Source: CAJXCL01 sp036011265 (lineage in GTDB: Bacteria > Nitrospinota > Nitrospinia > CAJXCL01). Taken from it: DNA of 13,325 nucleotides. Location: NCBI GenBank assembly GCA_036011265.1, contig DASCNB010000252.1:1-13325 (forward strand), written 5' to 3'. A model generated the notes under the pieces. The model saw nothing but the letters and a program-made list of their open reading frames with translations, did not search any database and was not told the origin of the DNA. Positions 6,285 to 12,226 of the stretch are shown here, piece after piece. Each line of letters begins with the position of its first letter. Position 1 is the first letter of the stretch. The position numbers and the translations under genes are program-made.

Positions 6285-6710
6285 TTAAGGCGGCAGTAAT
6301 TGCCATTTGTTTGATTTCCAAACATATTCTTGTGTAATACATTTGCAATTTTCATAGTTGTACTTTTCAATTGCTTCCCTCTTGCCGTTTTTCAAGCTTG
6401 GCTCTAATTTTAATTTCCCGTTTTCATAGGATTGCTTTTCAAATTCCTCAATTATAGTTTTATCTGATTCTGCAGTATCTGTCCGAGATGGTTCTCCCTC
6501 GTTATCATCCCAAGGTGTCAACCAAGCGGGTAAAGAAAATGAAAATATATTTTTATCCAATTCTTCGGTATCTTTCTGAGCTTGTTCTTCTTTGGCATCA
6601 TCCGAAGGCGTCAACCAAGTGGGTAAAGAAATTCCAGCACAACCGGAAAAAGCAACAGATATAGCAATAATAAATATTTTTAAGTTTAAAGCTCTATTCA
6701 TTAGCTTCAT
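6285..6710 (-). CDS. Probable lipoprotein with 31-aa tandem repeat and YwqK/MORN_2-like C-terminus
   Basis: An in-frame ATG lies 15 nt upstream (6725), but the ATG at 6710 follows GGGAGC at about 8 nt and is the start used by the leader module. The product is 141 aa. The N-terminus is a signal peptide ending in a lipobox-like SVAFSGC with lipidation expected on C24 (Phe at -3 is slightly off consensus). Residues 28-58 and 59-89 are a direct repeat that begins SLPxWLTPxDD and keeps spaced D-T-x-E-x-D-K residues. The C-terminal part (SYENGKLKLEPSLKNGKRE, then YENCKC) has the YENGKLKxE/KNGKRE rhythm of MORN_2 (YwqK-type) repeats, in degenerate form. Function unknown; likely anchored in the outer membrane facing the periplasm or the surface. 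Confidence 0.75.
   Translation of the reverse strand: MKLMNRALNLKIFIIAISVAFSGCAGISLPTWLTPSDDAKEEQAQKDTEELDKNIFSFSLPAWLTPWDDNEGEPSRTDTAESDKTIIEEFEKQSYENGKLKLEPSLKNGKREAIEKYNYENCKCITQEYVWKSNKWQLLPP
6444..6629 (-). repeat. Two tandem 93-bp coding repeats in the lipoprotein gene
   Basis: Units 6629-6537 and 6536-6444 each encode 31 residues. The best-conserved DNA core is around 6607-6631 and 6514-6538, where 23 of 25 bases match at an offset of exactly 93 bp. This looks like a fairly recent in-frame tandem duplication. Confidence 0.8.
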
Positions 6711-6771
6711 GGTTTCTGCTCCCATTAGATTTAAATAGTAATAATAGCATATTCAGGGTTGGTGGGGGAAG
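6711..6771 (-). repeat. 61-bp leader module, copy C (promoter and ribosome-binding site of the lipoprotein gene)
   Basis: Reading the minus strand it starts CTTCCCCCACCAACCCTGAA, contains the extended -10 TGCTATTAT (6749-6741) with no recognisable -35, and ends GGGAGCAGAAACC directly before the lipoprotein ATG at 6710. It is the best-preserved copy, because promoter, Shine-Dalgarno and start codon are all intact. Confidence 0.75.
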
Positions 6772-6817
6772 GGTGTTAGAAGTAAAATGTGCTGACAGAC
6801 GAGCTGGTTAAAATAGA

Positions 6818-7147
6818 TTAAGTTGAAATGTTAAGTCTTTTGCCTGCCTGTTTTTCAACAATATTAGTAAAGGGATTTTGTTCTCTTATTGTTTGTACTT
6901 TATTAACTACCAGATTATTCGCCGCAGTCCTTAGTGCAGCTGCCTGTTTTCTAACAGCAGAAGATTTTTGGATACCCGACGATAGACTTTTCAAATTGAC
7001 TGGTTTAAAGGTAGCAATCTTTTTTAAAGAATTTCCTTGTTTTTCTGCCGAACTGAGTCGGGAAGGCTCTAATACATTATCTAACTCGCCCCCACCTTTA
7101 GGCTTAAACTGATTAGGGTCTACTCGGGGTATTCTACTTGCTGCCAT
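6818..7147 (-). CDS. Hypothetical basic 109-aa protein
   Basis: A 109-aa frame with ordinary codon use and a plausible soluble composition: no Cys, Trp, signal peptide or membrane segment. The first 30 residues are Pro/Gly-rich and probably disordered (SRIPRVDPNQFKPKGGGE). The middle and C-terminus are basic and helical (for example AVRKQAAALRTAANNLVVNK). I do not recognise the family. No good Shine-Dalgarno precedes the ATG; a strong 10-bp inverted repeat lies 20 nt upstream (7168-7195). It is co-directional with the lipoprotein gene and ends 46 nt before leader copy C. A 94-codon frame on the opposite strand across the same DNA is probably spurious. Confidence 0.55.
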   Translation of the reverse strand: MAASRIPRVDPNQFKPKGGGELDNVLEPSRLSSAEKQGNSLKKIATFKPVNLKSLSSGIQKSSAVRKQAAALRTAANNLVVNKVQTIREQNPFTNIVEKQAGKRLNIST

Positions 7148-7554
7148 CGCTAATATTAAAGATTGCCCTGCCGTTTTGCCCCTTAAAAACGGCAGAAAGA
7201 ATGCAGTACATCCCTGACAATGTTGATTATTTAATCCTGGTTATCTTTCGGTCTTCTCTCAATCCTATACGGATAGATAGGAGAGTTGTCCATGGGACAT
7301 GGGTAATGCAGTTGTAAGGGTAGATAAAAGAGACGACCCACAGACACGCTCACGGACATTGTAGCAACTTTTAAAAGAGCTACAGAGGTTCTTTAAAAAT
7401 AATAAAGCGGGGAATTATTACAAATGGAGGTAGTATTTCTTCTAAAGATTTCTCTTTTATGAAAAGGTTGTATTGGGATCTTTGTGGTACGAGTTTGGCA
7501 CTAGTTTTAAGGGTATTGCCGAGGGTTAAGCATTTTAAAACTGTAGAAAGAAGT
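7148..7554. other. Intergenic region between the 109-aa protein gene and tRNA-Cys
   Basis: No protein gene or recognised RNA family. It holds the strong inverted repeat at 7168-7195, a bulged hairpin at 7256-7285 (CCTAT/ATAGG with outer CTCT/AGAG), a small GTCC/GGAC hairpin at 7288-7298, and an AT-rich 8-bp inverted repeat (AGTTTTAA 7503-7510 with TTAAAACT 7535-7542) downstream of the tRNA in its direction of transcription. Confidence 0.5.
7168..7195. promoter_or_regulatory. Perfect 10-bp inverted repeat upstream of the 109-aa protein gene
   Basis: CTGCCGTTTT (7168-7177) and AAAACGGCAG (7186-7195) are exact reverse complements with an 8-nt loop. It may be a 5'-UTR hairpin, an operator, or a weak terminator-like stem; it has no U-tract beyond the stem on either strand. 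Confidence 0.6.
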
Positions 7555-7628
7555 TGGAGGCACCGCCCGGATTCGAACCGGGGATAGAGGTTTTGCAGAC
7601 CTCGGCCTTACCACTTGGCTACGGTGCC
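7555..7628 (-). tRNA. tRNA-Cys (anticodon GCA)
   Basis: The minus strand folds into a full cloverleaf: acceptor GGCACCG/CGGTGCC, D-stem GCC/GGC, anticodon stem GAGGT/ACCTC with loop CTGCAAA (anticodon GCA), a 4-nt variable region, and T-stem CCCGG/CCGGG with loop TTCGAAT. The discriminator base is U, as expected for tRNA-Cys, and the 3' CCA is encoded. It is 74 nt with CCA. It is isolated, with no neighbouring tRNA, and I see no duplicated 3' end that would suggest use as an integration site. Confidence 0.97.
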
Positions 7629-7937
7629 GTAAGTTAAGTTTAATTAGTGAAATTGTTTAGCGAGTGCGTTCCCCGTTGTCTTGCAGAGCTATGAAGCCAG
7701 GCATTATCCTGTCCCGGGGCTTTTAACTCAGCTTTATTGAAGGGAATTCCAATTATACAAAACTAATAATGAGACAGCAACGTTAATTTTTGAACAGGAC
7801 ATTGTGCTTGTTTTGCTTCTACACTTTTGGTACTATACCAAGTTCTATTTATGGATATATAATTCCACACAGTGGATTTCATTCCCCGACGCTCTGCATC
7901 GGGAGGATGTTGCTTGATATTTTTAAGAGGAGGTAAA
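7629..7937. other. Intergenic region between tRNA-Cys and the lysine-rich gene
   Basis: No protein gene is supported. A hairpin can form at 7693-7723 (AAGCC..GGCTT with inner AGG/CCT). Nearer the lysine-rich gene there is a 15-bp palindrome (7827-7841), a perfect TATAAT (7858-7863) and a small hairpin CCCGA/TCGGG (7885-7903) ahead of the Shine-Dalgarno. A GTG-started extension of the downstream frame to 7872 exists but is not needed. Confidence 0.5.
7827..7863 (+). promoter_or_regulatory. Candidate promoter with overlapping palindromic operator for the lysine-rich gene
   Basis: A perfect -10 hexamer TATAAT lies at 7858-7863 with no good -35 at the usual distance. The -35 region is instead covered by the perfect palindrome TTGGTA-CTA-TACCAA (7827-7841). 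A poor -35 under a palindrome is the layout of a regulated promoter. This is a motif-based prediction. Confidence 0.4.
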
Positions 7938-8567
7938 ATGCCAGTTGTTGAAAAATTAAAGAAAAAGATTGGATCTTTAAAAGATCAAATTTCAGAATCG
8001 ATTAAAAGTTCAGAAAAACCTGATGTAGATAAAGAGCTGAAAGTAAAAAGAAAGAGGTTGAAAAGGCTGCAAAGAAAATTGAAGTTACGTCTTATCATTA
8101 CTGACAAGGAAGCTAAACGAAAAGAAAAAGAAGAAGCAAACAAAGTAAAAAGAACGGAAAAAGAAAAGAAAACGGAAGAAAGAAATAAAGCGGAGAAGGC
8201 AAGAAAAGCTGAGGAAATCGCTAAACTCAAGCAGATTCAGGAAGGAAGAAAAAAGGCCCAGGAAGAGGAGGAAAAAAGAAAGAAAGAGGAGGAAAAGAAA
8301 AAAGCTGAGAAAAAGAAAGAAGACGCGGAAAAGAAAAAAGCTGCAAAAGAAAAAAAAGCTACGGAAATAGCAAAGAAAAAAATAAAAGAAAAAGAAGCTA
8401 AAGACGTTAAAATAAAGGAAAGTAAAGCCAAGAAGCCCACGGAAGCAAAAAAAACTGTGCCTAAAAAGAAAGCGGTGCCAAAGGTAAAAGAAGAAAAAAA
8501 GCCTAAAACAACTGCAAAGAAGAAAACCACAAAAAAAGCTTCTACGGATAGTAAAAAGGAAAAATAA
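7938..8567 (+). CDS. Lysine-rich charged-helix protein with histone-H1-like C-terminal tail
   Basis: The start is the ATG at 7938, behind a near-perfect Shine-Dalgarno (GAGGAGGT). The product is 209 aa, with 74 lysines (about 35%), no Phe, Tyr, Trp, His or Cys and only two glycines. Residues 1-55 are basic with some hydrophobic heptad-like positions. Residues 56-163 are an almost uninterrupted K/E/A/R helix with E-K pairs at i and i+4, like single alpha-helix domains or the TolA stalk. Residues 164-209 are a K/P/A/T tail (for example KKTVPKKKAVPK) like bacterial H1-type proteins (Hc1, AlgP). There is no signal peptide or membrane anchor, so TolA is unlikely. A nucleoid or RNA-binding role is inferred from composition only. 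Confidence 0.85.
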   Translation: MPVVEKLKKKIGSLKDQISESIKSSEKPDVDKELKVKRKRLKRLQRKLKLRLIITDKEAKRKEKEEANKVKRTEKEKKTEERNKAEKARKAEEIAKLKQIQEGRKKAQEEEEKRKKEEEKKKAEKKKEDAEKKKAAKEKKATEIAKKKIKEKEAKDVKIKESKAKKPTEAKKTVPKKKAVPKVKEEKKPKTTAKKKTTKKASTDSKKEK

Positions 8568-8682
8568 AAATGAAGTCAGTTGGCTGTATATAGGGATAAC
8601 GGTTAAGAAATTAATAAAACTTTCAACAATAAAACCCGTCAATTGATTTGTCCGCTGAAGACTAAGACGAAGGTGATTTTAT

Positions 8683-8970
8683 ATGGAAATAACTGAAAAA
8701 GATGTTGAAGATGTTTCATCGTTAGCTAATCTAAATTTTAACGATGAAACAAAAAAAAATATTACGACCCAGCTAAAAAAAATTCTAGATTATGTTGAAA
8801 AACTGAATGAACTTGATACTACAGATATAAAGCCGACTTCACATGCGCTTCCTCTTCAGAATGTTTTTAAAGAAGACCTGGTAAAAAAAATTTTTGATAA
8901 AGAAATTTCTTTTCAAAATGCCCCACAATTTGATAAACGCCATTATCAAGTTCCAAAAATAATTGAGTGA
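8683..8970 (+). CDS. gatC: Aspartyl/glutamyl-tRNA amidotransferase subunit C
   Basis: A 95-aa protein, the standard GatC length. It has the family N-terminus (MEITEKDVEDVSSLANLNF), the helix with ILDYVEKLNELDT, the conserved segment IKPTSHALPLQNVFKED, and the C-terminal FDKRHYQVPKIIE stretch that wraps between GatA and GatB. GatC stabilises the GatCAB complex, which converts Glu-tRNA(Gln) to Gln-tRNA(Gln) and/or Asp-tRNA(Asn) to Asn-tRNA(Asn). The Shine-Dalgarno AAGGTGA lies about 8 nt before the ATG. It is 115 nt after the lysine-rich gene and 86 nt before gatA, in the usual gatC-gatA order. Confidence 0.95.
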   Translation: MEITEKDVEDVSSLANLNFNDETKKNITTQLKKILDYVEKLNELDTTDIKPTSHALPLQNVFKEDLVKKIFDKEISFQNAPQFDKRHYQVPKIIE

Positions 8971-8997
8971 AAACCTTTTGGAATCAATAATTTCTCT

Positions 8998-9036
8998 AAT
9001 TACACAAATTGTTTTTTTCGTGAAATTAGTGTAATT
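8998..9036. promoter_or_regulatory. Hairpin between gatC and gatA
   Basis: AATTACAC (8998-9005) pairs perfectly with GTGTAATT (9029-9036); after one A-A mismatch, AATT (9007-9010) pairs with AATT (9024-9027), leaving a T-rich 13-nt loop. In the mRNA it lies 20 nt before the Shine-Dalgarno-less gatA start, where it could affect translation or mRNA processing. There is no T-tract after the stem, so it is not a standard terminator. Confidence 0.5.
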
Positions 9037-9056
9037 TCTGGTTTCCATCATAAAAA

Positions 9057-10526
9057 ATGGAATTATTCAAACTTACAATTCATGAACTCCAAGGCTTATT
9101 AAAAAATCGGGAGGTTACTTCCGTGGATGTGACAAAATCTTTTCTTGATAGGATTAAAACTCTTGATAAAAACATAAATTCCTATGTAACGCTAACGGAA
9201 GATTCTGCTATGAAACAGGCAGTAGAAGCGGACAAGAACTTTAAAAAAGGTGGGGACCAACCTCCACTTTTGGGAATTCCCCTTGCGATCAAAGATCTAA
9301 TTTGCATTGAGGGAGTGAAAACTACGTGTGGATCAAAGATGCTTCAGAATTTTGTCTCTTCTTATAATGCCACGGTTATTACAAAGTTACAGAAAAATGG
9401 AGCAATAATTCTTGGAAAACTAAACATGGACGAATTTGCTATGGGTTCTTCCAATGAAAATTCTTACTTTGGTCCTACCCATAATCCATGGAATTTAGAA
9501 ACTGTTTCGGGAGGGTCCAGTGGAGGCTCGGCAGCAGCGGCAGCAGCGGATTTATGTGTGGCTTCTTTGGGCTCTGATACAGGAGGTTCCATACGGCAGC
9601 CAGCGAGCTTCTGCGGGATTGTTGGATTAAAACCAACATATGGTCGTGTTTCTCGTTTTGGTCTGGTGGCCTTTGCCTCATCTCTCGATCAAATAGGCCC
9701 GATGACAAAAGATGTAAAAGACTCGGCGATATTAATGAATATTATTTGTGGCAAAGATCAATTTGATTCTACTTCGGCGGACACTCCTGTCCCGGATTTT
9801 ACAAAATCACTTGTTACTAATGTTAAAGGGATGAAGATAGGTATCCCTAAAGAATTTTTTATTGAAGGACTTAACCAGGAAGTAGAAAGCAATATTAAAG
9901 AAGCAATTAAGGTTTACAAAAACTCAGGGGCGGAATGTATCGATATATCGCTCCCTCATACTGAATATGCCGTTGCGACCTATTATATTTTAGCCTCGGC
10001 AGAGGCGAGTTCTAATTTAGCCAGATATGATGGGATTAAATACGGGTATAGAGCTGATTCAGGAAAAGGTCTCATGGAAATGTATCGAAATACCAGGAAT
10101 GAAGGTTTCGGAGAAGAAGTAAAAAGGAGAATCATGCTTGGAACCTATGTTTTAAGCGCAGGGTATTATGACGCTTATTATTTAAAAGCACAAAAAGTAA
10201 GAACATTAATCAAAAAAGATTTCGATGAGGCCTTCAACGAATGCGATGTAATCATTACACCCACTACTCCTTATCCAGCTTTTAAGCTTGGTGAAAAGGT
10301 AGAAGATCCTCTTCAGATGTACCTGTCGGACATATTTACGATTTCAGCCAACTTGAGTGGGATTCCTTCTATTTCTATCCCTTGTGGTTTTACTCGCAAC
10401 GGTTTGCCTATTGGAATGCAGATTATGGCTAAACATTTTGATGAGGAATCTATTTTCCGGTCTGCTTTCACTTTTCAACAGAATACGGACCATCATTCAA
10501 AAAAACCTGATCTGCAATATTCTTGA
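9057..10526 (+). CDS. gatA: Glutamyl/aspartyl-tRNA amidotransferase subunit A
   Basis: A 489-aa amidase-signature enzyme of normal full length. The Ser-cisSer-Lys catalytic triad is intact at K79 (PLAIKD), S154 (SGGSSGGS) and S178 (GSDTGGSIR). It hydrolyses glutamine and passes ammonia to GatB for transamidation of mischarged tRNA. The start MELFKLTIHELQ agrees with the family, yet no Shine-Dalgarno is visible; the upstream bases are A-rich, and an imperfect hairpin (8998-9036) ends 20 nt before the ATG. gatB does not follow, so the catalytic partner must be encoded elsewhere. Confidence 0.97.
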   Translation: MELFKLTIHELQGLLKNREVTSVDVTKSFLDRIKTLDKNINSYVTLTEDSAMKQAVEADKNFKKGGDQPPLLGIPLAIKDLICIEGVKTTCGSKMLQNFVSSYNATVITKLQKNGAIILGKLNMDEFAMGSSNENSYFGPTHNPWNLETVSGGSSGGSAAAAAADLCVASLGSDTGGSIRQPASFCGIVGLKPTYGRVSRFGLVAFASSLDQIGPMTKDVKDSAILMNIICGKDQFDSTSADTPVPDFTKSLVTNVKGMKIGIPKEFFIEGLNQEVESNIKEAIKVYKNSGAECIDISLPHTEYAVATYYILASAEASSNLARYDGIKYGYRADSGKGLMEMYRNTRNEGFGEEVKRRIMLGTYVLSAGYYDAYYLKAQKVRTLIKKDFDEAFNECDVIITPTTPYPAFKLGEKVEDPLQMYLSDIFTISANLSGIPSISIPCGFTRNGLPIGMQIMAKHFDEESIFRSAFTFQQNTDHHSKKPDLQYS

Positions 10527-10551
10527 CAAAATAAGTAGGATAAACAGGGTT

Positions 10552-10602
10552 ATATCGATTTTCAGGTGGCAATGAGTATACCACTGCTTCTTACATCGAT
10601 AT
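10552..10602. promoter_or_regulatory. Nested inverted repeat after gatA
   Basis: ATATCGAT (10552-10559) and ATCGATAT (10595-10602) are exact reverse complements. They enclose an imperfect CAGGTGG/CCACTG pair near 10563-10586. It lies 26 nt after the gatA stop and 30 bp before the M16 promoter. It could help end gatCA transcripts or bind a regulator; no U-tract follows. Confidence 0.4.
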
Positions 10603-10631
10603 GGTCGATACACTCTATATAACTAATACCG

Positions 10632-10659
10632 TTGACACTTCTGTATCTCATAATATAAA
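10632..10659 (+). promoter_or_regulatory. Predicted sigma-70-type promoter immediately before the first M16 peptidase gene
   Basis: A perfect TTGACA (10632-10637), a 16-bp spacer and TATAAA (10654-10659, 5 of 6). Initiation 6-8 bp after the -10 would fall at about 10666, two bases from the ATG at 10668, which implies a leaderless or nearly leaderless mRNA. Confidence 0.6.
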
Positions 10660-10667
10660 ATTTAATT

Positions 10668-12158
10668 ATGCAGAATAAATTCAGAAATATAACTTGCCTT
10701 ATTGCGTTGCTTATTTTTATACCCGTCTGTTCTTTTTCGGCATCTTTGAACCTTGAGGAACGGGTGATTGAGCATACTTTTAAAAACGGTCTTAAAGTTC
10801 TAATGATGGAGAGACACCAGGCCGCCACTGTAACAGCCTTTATTAGAATGAACGTAGGATCTGTCGATGAAGTAACAGGAAATACCGGTATCGCCCACAT
10901 GCTGGAACATATGCTCTTCAAGGGAACTAAAACTCTTGGTACGGTAGATTACGGAAAAGAAAAACCAATCCTGGATGAAATTGACAAAGTTGCCGCTGCC
11001 CTGGATGCTGAAAATCGAAAAGGCGTTAGAATGGATAAAGCCAAAGCCGGAGAATTGAAAAGTAAATTAAAGGAATTGCAGGCCAAACATAAACCATTTG
11101 TGATCCCGGATGAATTTTCTCAACTTTACGCTAAAAACGGCGGGGTAGGGCATAACGCCGGGACCGGCAACGATGGGACAACATATATGATCCACCTTCC
11201 GGCGAATAAGCTGGAACTCTGGGCTGCAATTGAGTCGGACAGAATGAGAGATCCGGTATTAAGAGAATTTTACGCTGAACGTGATGTGGTTATGGAGGAA
11301 AGGAGGATGCGTATAGAAAACTCCGCGGGAGGGAAGCTTTATGAGCAGTTTATATCCGCCTCGTTTACAGCGCATCCTTATGGAGTACCGATTATAGGAT
11401 GGCCGTCGGACATTAGGAACCTTTCAAAAGCAGAAACAAAAAAATTTTTGAAGACTTATTACTCGCCCAACAATGCAATCATTGGTATCGTCGGTGATAT
11501 AAATCCCGATGAAGTTATTAAACTGATAGAAAAATATTTTGGCGACATTCCTTCACAACCAAAGCCCCCCCCTGTTTTAACTGTTGAACCTGAACAAGCT
11601 GGAAAAAGAAGGATAGAGCTGGTTCATGACGCGGAACCGCAGTTACTTATGGGATACCACAAACCAACCTTGCCGGATCACGACGATTATGTTTTTGATG
11701 TCATAGACAGTATCCTTAGCAGCGGGAGGACATCTCGACTGTACAAGAGCATAATTTTAAAAAAGCAAATTGCGGTAGATATCGGCACATACTCCGCCCC
11801 CGGCTCTCGATATAAAAATTTGTTCGTTTTCTCAGGAACACCAAGACACCCTCATACTGTTGAGGAACTTGAACAGGCCATTGAAGAAGAGATTGAAAAA
11901 TTGAAGACGCAACCGGTCACCAGGGAAGAACTTCAAAAAGTTATCAATCAGATGGAAGCCGGCTTGGTCCGGGGACTTAAATCCAATTCAGGGATGGCGT
12001 CAAAACTAATTTATTATGAAGCAATTGCCGGAGACTGGAAATATTTCATAACCCATGTTGATAAAATTAAAAAAATTACAGCGGAAGATATTATGAAAAC
12101 CGCTCAAAAATATCTTACTAAAAAAAATCAAACAGTAGCTTATATTAAAAAACAATGA
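10668..12158 (+). CDS. M16-family zinc metallopeptidase, catalytic member (periplasmic)
   Basis: A 496-aa exported protein with a signal peptide (basic start, hydrophobic LIALLIFIPV, likely cleavage near SFSA). The inverted zinc motif HMLEH is at residues 77-81, with E80 as the general base. The third zinc ligand is probably in VVMEERRM (E210 or E211). The usual spacing from HxxEH is about 75 residues; here a charged helical insert at about 95-145 lengthens it, as in the long-form M16 subgroup. NAGTGNDGTTYM (163-174) matches the substrate-edge strand of the family. The C-terminal half is the second, inactive M16 repeat. No Shine-Dalgarno precedes the ATG. The substrate is unknown; such enzymes degrade peptides of limited size. 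Confidence 0.93.
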   Translation: MQNKFRNITCLIALLIFIPVCSFSASLNLEERVIEHTFKNGLKVLMMERHQAATVTAFIRMNVGSVDEVTGNTGIAHMLEHMLFKGTKTLGTVDYGKEKPILDEIDKVAAALDAENRKGVRMDKAKAGELKSKLKELQAKHKPFVIPDEFSQLYAKNGGVGHNAGTGNDGTTYMIHLPANKLELWAAIESDRMRDPVLREFYAERDVVMEERRMRIENSAGGKLYEQFISASFTAHPYGVPIIGWPSDIRNLSKAETKKFLKTYYSPNNAIIGIVGDINPDEVIKLIEKYFGDIPSQPKPPPVLTVEPEQAGKRRIELVHDAEPQLLMGYHKPTLPDHDDYVFDVIDSILSSGRTSRLYKSIILKKQIAVDIGTYSAPGSRYKNLFVFSGTPRHPHTVEELEQAIEEEIEKLKTQPVTREELQKVINQMEAGLVRGLKSNSGMASKLIYYEAIAGDWKYFITHVDKIKKITAEDIMKTAQKYLTKKNQTVAYIKKQ

Positions 12159-12165
12159 TCAGCGT

Positions 12166-12197
12166 GTGGCATCGACAAAAAAGTTTGTTCATGCCAC
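12166..12197. promoter_or_regulatory. Strong intercistronic hairpin between the two M16 genes
   Basis: GTGGCAT (12166-12172) pairs with ATGCCAC (12191-12197), and inside it ACAAA (12175-12179) pairs with TTTGT (12184-12188) around an AAAG loop, with a 2-nt internal loop between the stems. It begins 8 nt after the first stop. It is followed by CCC and AT-rich DNA rather than a T-run, so mRNA stability or partial attenuation is more likely than full termination. Confidence 0.6.
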
Positions 12198-12226
12198 CCC
12201 AATTATAAATTTACTTTTAATAAAAC

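Noticed and set aside
6103..6348. Minus-strand 81-codon frame between the lipoprotein and hemerythrin genes
   Set aside because: It reads through leader copy B, overlaps both neighbours' ends, and has no Shine-Dalgarno.
6828..7112. Plus-strand 94-codon hydrophobic frame opposite the 109-aa protein
   Set aside because: The minus-strand frame has the more protein-like composition and fits the orientation of its neighbours. Some doubt remains.
7555..7628. tRNA-Cys as a possible integration site of a mobile element
   Set aside because: No integrase and no second copy of the tRNA 3' end can be seen within the window.
7672..7723. GC-rich structured segment as a 6S RNA or riboswitch
   Set aside because: The pairings CCCCG/CGGGG and AAGCC/GGCTT compete, and no conserved core of a known RNA class is recognisable.
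8085..8642. Minus-strand 185-codon Phe-rich frame (and shorter ones nearby)
   Set aside because: It is the complement of a Lys-codon-rich gene: AAA/AAG read backwards as TTT/CTT gives artificial Phe/Leu runs.
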